In this document: piece by piece, positions 10,001 to 21,600 of the stretch
Layout of the letters: each line of letters begins with the position of its first letter
How positions within the stretch are numbered: the stretch's first letter is position 1
Assembly (NCBI RefSeq): GCF_016859285.1
Contig: NC_053413.1
Span: forward strand, 18,743,501-18,807,500
Length of the DNA: 64,000 nt
DNA from: Xiphias gladius
Taxonomy: Eukaryota; Chordata; Actinopteri; Istiophoriformes; Xiphiidae
Direction of reading: 5' to 3'
Notes under the pieces: generated by a model
Seen by the model: only the letters and a program-made list of their open reading frames with translations
Databases searched by the model: none
Told to the model about the DNA's origin: nothing
Made by a program: the position numbers and the translations under genes

Positions 10001-13000
10001 TTGTAATTTACAGATTTGGATCCAGCGCAAAACACAGTTGAAGATATTATGTTAAGGATCTGTCACCTTGAAAATGTTGGCAACACCACAGGAGTCTGTC
10101 TCTACACAATCGATGGGATGCCCTTGACAGATGATCCCTTCTTCAACACATGTGAGCAAACCTAAAAACCTTTTTACAGTTAAGGTTGTTAGATGAAAAA
10201 TTATATGTTAAGTACATTTGAGCAGTTTATTAACTTTCTTATCAAGTACTGTGTACATATTTATGTTATTTATGATCAAACAAGTAAGACTACAGTGCAG
10301 ACCACAGGAAAATCCACTTTGATTGCATATAGACCTCTTAAAAAGAAAAAAAACATAGCTCCGCAGTTCTAATTGGACACCCTACTTTCACCGCCTTTTA
10401 AAGAAACAATGGCTGTTAATGTTTGAAAAAAAAAAAAAAAAATTGATGTATTTGTATTACGTACACCAAAGAAATATTTAAAAAGCAAAAGAGATGCTGT
10501 CAGGGAGGAATGTGAGGGTATAGAATAAATTGCCTTTTTTAAACCTTTACAAAACTTAATATTTTGACCATGTGGGTCATTATTGCATATTGTGGTATTC
10601 AAGGGTTCACAATACACTCAGTTCCCAGTTTGTGAGGTACACCTAGCTAAAACTAATGCAGTCTGTTGTAACATACCTGCAATGCACCCTTCCTTCATGA
10701 AAGTTATATTGTTCAGTTTTGGTTGAAAGGGTTTTAGAGAGGTGTTGATTCAAAGACTGCAGTTTCTGATGCTCTTGAACTGCATTGCATTATAATGACA
10801 GGTGTTTCTACATTTTTGTCCACCCCATTTATATCGATGAGTGTAGGCTAAATAACAGAAACATCTCTCTGTATAAGGCAAAATGACCATAACCTTGAAT
10901 CAACATCTCTCTAAAACACTTTCAGCAAGAACTGAACGTTACAACTTTCATTAAGGTAGGATTTATTGCAGGGCTGTTGCATTTGTTTCAGCTAGTTGTA
11001 CCTAATAAACTGGCAACTGAGTGTATATTTGTCAGTTTATTGCCATAAAAAATTGACTAAATATACCTGTATTGGGCCAATGACAAAACTGTCCCAGTAT
11101 TTCACACTGACATTTCTTGTGGCATTGGCTTTATTTATTATATATCACATTGTTATAATCCAAACATACAAAGATTGTAGGGGTAACTCCTGATTTTGAA
11201 AAAAAACATCAGTGCTAAATATGCCTCAAATCATGCACAAAGTCTCACCTGTCCCTACCTTCGGACAGTTTATACCACCACATCAAATGTGAATGATAAA
11301 CTTTGGGGGACAGTTGTAGGCACCAACTACAAGAAAGGGAAAGGGTTTTCCAGATGAAACAGTCTTGAATGCAGAAAATGATTACAGTTCCATGCATGTC
11401 GATGGGAATAACATTTCCAGTTTTTGTGTGAAATAAAAACTTTGATTTCTCTTCAGCTGTACAAAATCTAGTACGGTTTTTCAGTTTTAACGTCTCTTTA
11501 TACAGGGTCTTTGAAAGACAGGCACATTCAAAGTGGAACTGTGATCTATGCCATATTCACACCAAAGGAAAACCTGAAACAGGCTCCACAAATGCCAAAG
11601 CAAGAGCTTGGCGATACCTCTGGAGAGGATGTCATTCGATGCCACATCATGCTCAAGGTACGTTTTAACTATGATGGTTATGATACCAGTAATGATATTA
11701 TCAACAGTTTCACCAGTTGTTTTTTTTGTTTGTTTGTTTTTTTTTCTGGGGGGGGGGGTCCAAGTGCACAAAAGTTCTTCATTTTCTCCACACAATGGAA
11801 AATAACTTCTGTTGTAATTATCCCTTCAGAATGTGGCCAGGATCAATCAATAGTGTAATAAAGTAGCTTAGAAAAAAGTTAGAAAAAAGAAGATTTAGTG
11901 TTAAGTTACTCTTTAATGATTTTTTAAATCTATTATTGTGTAAGCAAGACAAGCGAGTGTCCAAAGTGGCAAACCAGGCAAAACCACCTCCACTAGGAAA
12001 CCTTGGATAAATTCAACTAACTTAACTGTCAAGAAAAAATGAAGTTGAAGAAATAGATTTGAACTCCATCTTTATATCCCTCTAAGTAGAGTTCAGGATG
12101 TTTGTGTCTGTCAGTGAACTTAATTGTGAGGGTTGTAAATGGAAATGCATTGCCTTATTTTGTTAACATTTATAGTATATAAAGTTTTAATTGAAGTTAA
12201 ATCTGCATGTTTTATTCACTTAATTAGGGAGACTTCGACCTGATGATGAACTTAGAAAGCGACACTTTGACCAGCCTGAGATTCGAGTTGGCAAATGCAA
12301 GTGGAATCCCAGTACATGTCCTTCATTACAAGTAATTCAGAATTACCACAATAAGCATTGATTTTGTGGCTTGTGACCCTCTTTGTCAACACAGATTTCT
12401 TTTATCATGTAGTGCCGAGCACTCAAGCAGCACCTCTGTTCTCTGGTGTGCTTTTTTATATTTTCAGAGGTCAGTCCTGTGGTGGTGTTACGCTGCAAAG
12501 CTGTGGAATCTCTGAGAGGTCAACAGTTGCCTTCTCTCTATCCACGTTTTGTGATGAGTCGTCATACGATGAGACTTTCTTCATAAATGATGTTGTGGCT
12601 TCAGTCCAACAAACCCAGAAAGGAATCAGTGTGTTTCTGTCCTCACTTTATGCTGTTGTAAGCAGTGTTTATAATATATTGTTCCCATTTTCTTGCTATC
12701 TCATGACTTTACTTTTTGTATCTATATTACACTGCCCATTGTTTTCCTTTCCTCATCAGTAATTTTTTTGCAGTCTTGACAATCCCCTTTTGCCTTTCAT
12801 TGAACAGTATGTCTGGTGATATTCTATATTTTTTTCGTATTGTCAATAAAGTTCATGAAAACTCAAAGAATGAGCTGATCTACTAACAAGTATTTTCACT
12901 GGAGTCGATCTAGAGTCAGTTTCACTTACAGCGTCCTGCCACTCGTCAGTACACCATATCCTTACATGAAAGTAGACCGTGACAAATTAGTGCTGTTTGA

Positions 13001-16000
13001 GTAACATTTGCTAAAAACAACAATGCCGAGCTGTTTCAAAAGTTTTTGAAGTTTTAAAAAAAAAAGTCCATATTCATGTGCCATTTTCTTTAAGATTTAC
13101 GTCTTCAGTAGGAACAAATGGGCATAGGGCTGAGTGCAGCAGTAAGAAGAAGATATATAATATAATATATAAAAGAGAAGTCGGAGTATAGAGAGAGGGA
13201 CTAACATTTTTTTGATTTGGATCTGTTCGTGGAATTTGTTGACAATAACAAAATACAGATTATTGCCAACCTTAACCTTTTACTTTGTTCTTTCCGCTCT
13301 TTAGAAATAATCCTACAAAGTTTTATTTGAGGATGAATTCATCTAATATTTCTCTCCCCATTGACATTATGCTTTTTTTTTTTTAAATGTTTAAGTGCCT
13401 TTTTCCTTACAGCTTGACTATATCCAGTTTTCCTGTCTGGCTTCTGAAGCTGTTTGTTTTTGCATCTTCCATGAAAAACAGCTGATAATCAACTAGAAAT
13501 TCGCTCTAGATTTCTTACTCTGCACTTTCCTGAAATTAATTCAAACTAATCTAAAAAGTTGGAAAATGTAGCAATAAAGTTGATACACTGTCAGGTAATT
13601 TTACTCTCTCCCCCTCCAGTGGCTTTTATCCTGTTTGTAATTTACGTTTCTATTTTTTCTTTTAGAAACTGCATCATTCCAAAATAATACAAAATAAATT
13701 GATTGCCTACATACGAAAACTGACTGGATGTAACCCTCTTGCCCAAAGTTTGCATCAGTTACTCTGCAGGAATGAAAAAATTACAAGGAACCAGAAGGTA
13801 AACAATATGAGGTGATATAATTTTGCCTTTAATGTCTGTTGTATTGTACTTGTATTGATGTATGCCTAGTTACTGCATTACAACTTTACTATGTGTACGT
13901 TGTAGTCAAAATGCTGCTTGCGCAAAGCCATGTATATTGATTAACAATATTGACACACCTCCTTTAAGTTAATGTAGCTCTAAAGCCACTGTCTCATTGT
14001 ACTCATGCTAGTGGCTAAGTCAGTAAGTGGGAAAATGTTTTCTTCAATTGGAATGAACTCATCCTATTCGTTGGAGTTGTACAAGCGTTTCGTAACACTC
14101 ATAATGCTCATTAATTTAATGTAATCATGATTTATTCACTCTTGTGTATGGCTTTGACCGGTGCCAATTTCTTCATATGTGCTTGTTACATTGCTGTAGA
14201 TTGCAGTTGTTGAAGGCTTGTACATGCTCTTCAGAGAGCTTTTGCCCCAACTTGGATCAGAACGAGGGAACAAATGCATCAAGGACCTGTATGTCTTTGA
14301 GAATTCATTGTACTGCTGGGCACATCTCATTTCAAGATCAAAGGTATGATGATATTTGGGTTTGACTGAAATGGGCTTTTGAAGTGTAAAAACAGCAATT
14401 TTAAACTCACATCCCCAATTGTAAGTTCGTAAATTTTGTGTGGATATCAGTATCTCAACATCTTTGTGGATGTTGAGATAAATTTGAGCTAGTGGTTGAT
14501 ACTGTACTTTAATGTATTTGTGAATGTGTCCTATAACCAATTCCCGGTTAAGCATTGATTTTTGAAATGATCACCTCTGATCTGTCTTACTTTGACAGAA
14601 ACAGTCATCAGACCTTGAGAACTACGCACCAATCACTCTTACGTCTGAGGATGACAACCGTTTCTGTGAACCAGTTAGAGTACCTGGAGTGCCATGTGCC
14701 TTTGAACGAGCATATGTTCTCCAGAAAATCAAAGGTAAAACTAAAACAATGAACGGTCACAATACCATAAAACTATTCTTACTGTAATAACAAATTTTTA
14801 TGTGAATGAGAAGATGCTTCATAGTAGATTTCTGACGAGACAAAAGGCTGATTACAAAATGCTCAAAGTAAAAATATCCATCCTTAAAATTTTTGTTTCT
14901 TAATCTCTTTTTATGCTTGGTCCAGTACCGCATGGTTTAATCACACCTGTGCCATTTTTAACCATGATCAAAAGCATTTCCATTGTGCCCTCGCCCAAGA
15001 TATCATGGTTATACTTGGAATTTTGTTGTAGGAAACTGAGAGAGCTTAATTTTTAAAAGTCTGATGACGGGAAGCTTTTTTGTAGTTTTGTGTAACATAG
15101 AGTCAATTTTAGCAGTTTTGTTCCACTCTCACATACCAGTGCTTACTTCATCGCTAAAGGACAGACAGTGGCACTTGTCAGTGAACTGCTCTTGTCCTAT
15201 ATATCAAGATATGGGCATTTTTCATCTCTGTCAGCTGAACCATTTTAAATATATGAAATATGGTGAGAAGCAGTAAAAGAAGCAGCAACATTGAGGTGAT
15301 AAGATGAAGACCTGCAGGTGAACGGCACTGAAATGCAGTTTGTACAAAGTTTGCACGTGTCTGATCCTGTACATCAGTGACTTCTACCATCCCATACTGG
15401 TTTATGGGAAATCCACTTGCACCATCACTGCAACAGACACTCTGATAATAGTTGCTCCTGGCATGGTTTGGCATGGATATCCCACCTAAATTCAGCATTT
15501 GCATATTGTCTCGCAAAACTGGGCATGTTTTAGTAGTGAATGGTGTATTATTATTGGCTCGATTTCCTGTTCTGTCCTTTTGTTTAGATGGAGAGAAAAT
15601 TCCAAACTGCACTGAAGAGATTTTGCAAGAAACCTCATTACAGAGAGCCGCTGACATTGAGAAAATCTTGCTCAGCTTGCCTCCATTCATCAAGAAATAT
15701 CCTCTCTGGCCTCATCATGACAAGATGACTGGTCAGAAGTATGTACCATCAAGTTTTTACTTTATTTATTTTTTTAGGCAATTTAGAGAAAGAGTTACCA
15801 GCCTTGAAGTTGTATCTGGTTATTTTACTATTAATATTTTTTGTAGATGATATTCAGTAGATGCAGTATATTGTGGTATGTTTGTGTTTTTTTGATAATC
15901 GATTAATCTGTCATTTTTTAAGCAAATATGCCAAACATTTACTGGTTCCAACTTCTTACAACTACAGTATTTAACTTTTGCTCCAAAACATATCTTAAAC

Positions 16001-16062
16001 GCCTCTGTGACCTAGACTCAGAGATGCGTAGGTAGATAGATAGATGGATGGATGGATGGATG

Positions 16063-16096
<34 letters not shown>

Positions 16097-18543
16097 CAGT
16101 TTGTGCAGCATCCTCCTCTCCACAACCAACTCCAAGGGCTCGAGAGAAGTCCCCAGCACAGAGCCAGCCTTCCTGATTTGTTTGTTATTTCGGCCCCCGG
16201 GAAACTGTGAAGGCTTTTTTACTCTTTTTACATTTTAATAGAATTAGCGATTAATTGAGAAACTAGTCGGCCAAATTAAACGATAATGAAAGTAGTTGTT
16301 ATTGCATATTAGGGCTGCAACTAATACACAACTAAAGAGACAAAAGGGTTGCAGTGGAGGATAAACACACAAACGCTGTTTAGCCACTTCTCAAATCTGA
16401 AATAGTTTTAATGCTCTTCATCTGTGGCTCTTATGCAGAGTTAACATGGCCCAGTATGCAGGCTTGCACTTTTGAAGATTCCTCTTATTTGTATGTCGAT
16501 CTCACTGTATGTTCACACGCACATGGAGCAGCCAAACATTGCCATCAAAATCTGCATCGATATTCAAGACCTTCCAAACGTTCCACTTGTATAAGATGTT
16601 TCAAAATGGGCAGGTTGCCAGCGTACTGTTAAAGTCATAACTCCTTTTTAATAGCAGAACATGCTTGCCAAATCATCAACGTTGCCGACAAGATAACTTC
16701 TGGTGAGATGTCCATTAGATTGGCTGTGGATATTGAATTTGGTGTACGAAAAGGCTACGGACGCACATTCATCCTCCAAGAGATTGAAGCCCTTTGAATT
16801 TAGTCATTCTCTGACTTGTTATTTCAGCCAACGTCAGTCTAATGCATTCAACAAACATTTTGATCAAGATTTAGGATTATACTCAAACCTTCATTGTCAC
16901 TAACCTAAACAATTAAATGACAGCTTTCAGATCAAGATTCAGCGGACTTTTGGAAGTATGGTTGAAGCATTGAAATCTTTCCCTTGGCTCAATGTGACCC
17001 CACCTCTTCATCTGAAGGGTCTAGGACAGAGTCAGGTTCGCCTTGTTCTGCTGAGTGAAGGTACTCCATTAAATCACAGTCTGGATGGTCACCCCTTTCT
17101 GTGCACATAACATGTTTTTAACCTACATTGCCGTCTTTATGGGTTCATGCTGTTGACGGATCATTTTTTTGTGTGTATTTTTCTCTTTGTCAGACAACCT
17201 TGGTATTTATCTGTATAAAGACAAAGGATCAGCAGATATGATCAAAGTGCTTGATTGTCTGGATGGCAAAGTGAAAACAGTGGATGTGAATGTACTGGCA
17301 GCCAAGTGAGTACCTGAACCTTACAGCTTGTATAAAAACAACCGTTATGAAGTCAGTCAGGATACAATATAAAACAAACTCGATTTTGGGATTTTAACAG
17401 CCCGTTTTCCATCAGAAGAATACAACATCATTTACTATATGACCTATAGAGTTAATTTCCACAATCCGTCACACCGCTGTTATGTTGTAGATCAAATTCT
17501 GCCTTCATCCAAAGCATTGGTATGTGTTTATTTCCTGTATTAAACTGACAAACTAATTGTATTTTTAACATGTTTCAATGTAATTGCAATCAGAAATCAT
17601 GGTTGCCTTCGCTAAAACCAGTGCCAAACACTGAGGCCCTCCTGTAAATTTTTTGCCAGCACCCATGTGGAAGAATTTCAGTCATTTTTGTAGATATTGT
17701 GTTTGTTTTCCCTACTTGAATGAGCTAGTGTACAAGTCAGTCCTTTTCATTATTAAATGTATAAAATGATAAAATACACCAAAATGCCAGAGCTACCAGG
17801 ATTTCTAGCTGATGTTTTGCTTCACATATGTACCGTCAAATAACTGACTGTCTCGATTTTTGACATTTAACACAGGACTGGTGACCATAGAGATGACGGC
17901 TCATTTGTTACAACTAGGACTCCAAAGGAGGCCATACTGGTAACACTTGTGGCTTTGCTAAGTCTTGACAATATCCATACAGGGAATGGCCCTAACCAAT
18001 ATACTTGAAACAATACCCATTACAGTTTTAAAGATTGGTATGTTTTGTTAAGCTGTCGTGGTCATTAGCATTTGAGGGAGAAAAATGGCTGTTCTGATTT
18101 ATTTTTTGTTGTTCTTAAGAAATTTCTACTAAACAGTAGTCCATAGATACAATATTTATATCATTATTCTTAACTTTATTTTCATTAGGTCCTGATAGAT
18201 ACAAGCTCGTCCATGGAAGAAGAGTGCTACGGAAATGCAGGAATAAAGAAAATCAACGCTGTGAAGGAGCTCTTTGACAACTTTGCATCAAGAAGCATGG
18301 CTTATGATTTCCATCATGTCATTGGCCTTGTGAAGTTCGACTCCATGGTGAAAACTCTCCACACATTTACTGAAAATCTGGAAAAGTTCAAGGTAAGGGT
18401 ACATAGTGCATCCATCAACGCGTCAAAGGAGCGTCCTGGCCAAATGTGGATTCTTCATGTACAGCTAACTTTGCATCCAATTTTTGTTCTAATTTTTGTT
18501 TAGTTGTAATCTACCTAAATAGAAATGTAAGTCAATCTTTTTT

Positions 18544-18641
<98 letters not shown>

Positions 18642-21600
18642 TTTTCTTTTATTCTATTTTATTTTATTTATTTATTTATTTTAGGAGCACATACGTAACC
18701 TTGAGCCAAATGGATGTACTCTGCTGTACGATGCTCTACGACGTGGGGTGTCTGAGTTGGAAAAGGTCAAGACGACATTCCCAGATTGCAGACTTCGCAT
18801 CATGTGTCTCACTGATGGAAATGATTCTGGGTGAATTTCCTTCTCTGTGCTAATCTGCCTGCGCTACCAACTTTACATTATAAATTCAAAAATATATGTG
18901 AAATGCTTTACCTTTGAGTTGAACAGGTGTTGACTAATGCATATTTGTAATTGCTGGAGCCAGAGCCAGATCTGATAACACTAATTAATGAGATGGTTTG
19001 TTGACTCTGTGATCTCTCGTTCCCTATTATCTGTCTCAGTCATTTCTTCAAATGGTATCAAGGATATCAACTATTACCCCTGATTCTAAAACATGCTTTA
19101 TTATTTCACAAATTGGCACTGCGTAAGCCTTGGTTATACAGCTTGTCATACATTTATTTAATGTTGCTATATATACTGTCAACTACAGTTTGTGATGTTA
19201 TTTGGGGGCAGCTGAGGTCATAATCTGAGTGTTGTCATACTTCCGTAGATCCTCGATAGAGCCAGTTGCAGTTACAGCCAAACTGCTCAAATCCAACATT
19301 ATTGTGGATTCAATCCTTCTTGGAAATGTGGAGAACAATATGCTGCATGGAATCAGCAATGCAACAGGTATGCTTTTATTCTTAGTTGAGTGTAATTACC
19401 AAACTATATATAAAGCTGCATAAAAATGCTATATGCGCATCATTCTGTGAATTCTGAGACAAATTTTATTTTGATGAAGCATTACCAAACTGCAGTCAGA
19501 AATCTGACATTAGTTATCCTCTGACCATTTCTAAATGCCCACGATTAAATCAACCATGTAGGCACCATCAGTTGCATTCCAGACTACGTTGTTTTTATCA
19601 TCCTTTGTTTCTGTATTAAAAAAATTTGAAAATGACTGATGTCATGAGAAACAATGACCAAAAGTCCATATTTTTAAATCACACACCAGTGTTGTGCTTT
19701 ACCCAACGAGCTCTGTATAACAGTCGTTAAGATTTACACATGTCACAATGAAGTAAAATCCAATATCTAGAGGTCTGGCTTTGGTAAAACATCCCGTAAA
19801 GCAAAAAACTAGGACTTAACAGAGATGCAGATGTAACAGTCCCTGGAGAATGTGTGTGTGAGTCAGCGGCCGCAAAGTGACATCAAATAACAGCCTCGAC
19901 CATTAGAACAGAGAAAAATCAAGATTTTCGTCCGGATGCTGGGTAACAAAATGCATATTATAGATTCCATTATTGTCTTGTGTGTTAATACTTATAATAG
20001 TGGACATACATGTTTATATTTTTTGATCGTACAGTTTTTCAGACATTCATTGCATGCCTCCACCACACATCCACATTGCTTCCAGGTGGTTGCTGTTTCA
20101 AACCGCAGACAACCAAGGAGGGTTTGAAGCTCTTTGAGATCGAGACAGTTCTGTCTTTGGAGCAGAGGAAACCCAAGAAAATATTTGATCCTTCCTCTAT
20201 CAGTGAGGTCCGTTGCAGTATCCACTATTCTGTTTAAGAATTTAAACACAAAAAATGAAACACACCATAGTAATCCATTTAACCGCTTTAACCTTACAGC
20301 TTGTCATTGTTTGTTCATTTTTTCCCTGCTATTTTGTAGCGCACTTTAACAGGCATCTTTGCAACTCATGGGTATGATGAATATCCAGAGACATCATTTC
20401 CAACCCAGATGAACAACAAAGTGACAGAGACAGAGAGGTGAGAGATAGAAACAACCATCCTCTGGACGCTGATAATAAACCCGATCAAGTAAAGATATTG
20501 TGCCCTTTGTCCATCTGTCAGTGACCACTTTTTTTTAACTCTCCTTCATGCTTCATCTGATTTGTCACACATAAAGGATGTTATTGTAGATCGATGTGAT
20601 AGGTAATAGTAACAGATTAGGGCTGCAACTAACAGTTATTTTCACTATCAACTAATCTGCCAATTACTTTTACAGTTACTTGATTAATCCTTAGTCTAAT
20701 TAAATTTTAAAAATACCAAAAAAAAAAAAAAATGCCCATTGCAACTTCTCAGAGACCAAGGTGACTTTCTCAAACAATTTGTTTTTTTCCAATTAACAAT
20801 CCAAAACCATAGATATTAGGTTTGTTATGATATAAAACACAGAAAAATAACAAATCCTCTCACTTGAGAGATTAATTATCAAGATAGTTGTCAGGTATTT
20901 TTCTGTTGATCAACTAATTGAGTAATCGTTTCAGCCATATAGCAGATAGAATGATTTGACAAAATGATGGTTTAACACCACAATTAAAAATAGAGACCTT
21001 TGATAATAAATAAATGTTTTTAAAAAAGCTTAAAAGAAAAAAGAACAAAAAATATGGATTGACTAAAATTTGGTGGACAGGTTGCCCTTGCACCATTATA
21101 GCCAATTAGTGGTAATTTCATTTTGTTGTAGCACCCCTCAGTGGCAAGATGTCATAGATTTTGCAGGATAGCTCGAAGTCACTTAGGGCTGCAGCTGGCA
21201 ATTATTTTCATTATCAATTATTATGCCGTTTTTGCTAGTAAAATGTCAGAGAACAGTTTAAAAAAAAATGCTCAGCACAATTTCCTAGAGATGAACGTGA
21301 CTACTTCAAATTACTCGTTCTGTCCAACTACCTGTCAAAAATGTAAAGATATTAAGTTTACTGTCATACAAGACAAACAAAAGCAGTTTGTCTTCACATT
21401 TGAGAAGGGTTGGAGCAGAGAATGTTTGACATTTTTGCTTAAAAAAGGACTTAAACGATTATTGAATATCAAAATAGTACTAGCGGAATAATTTTTTGTT
21501 GATCGTCTGATTCATTTATTGACAAATTGTGGACAAAAATGTAAAGTGTTTCACCAATGGCCTCAACCAAACAGGATCCTCTGAGCCTTGTGATGTCTTA

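Larger units (their letters stand above)
13666..17939 (+). other. Uncharacterised middle region (residues 474-765)
   Basis: Exons 13666-13797, 14200-14343, 14599-14734, 15588-15738, 16924-17060, 17194-17305 and 17876-17939. The segment is globular in composition, with hydrophobic helices (IAVVEGLYMLFRELLPQLG, AADIEKILLSLPPFIKKYP) and no low-complexity stretch. I recognise no family. It leads directly into the VWA domain, where the last exon of this block (TPKEAIL) precedes VLIDTSSSM. Confidence 0.6.

Noticed and set aside
16650-16800. Open stretch reading EHACQIINVADKITSGEMS with an upstream AG, as an extra exon
   Set aside because: Its frame does not fit the preceding exon phase, the phase-compatible frame is closed, and the exons at 15588-15738 and 16924-17060 join directly in frame.
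18446-18853. Open frame with a long IYIYIY run
   Set aside because: It reads through the TA microsatellite and across a real intron-exon boundary in a different frame from the VWA domain.
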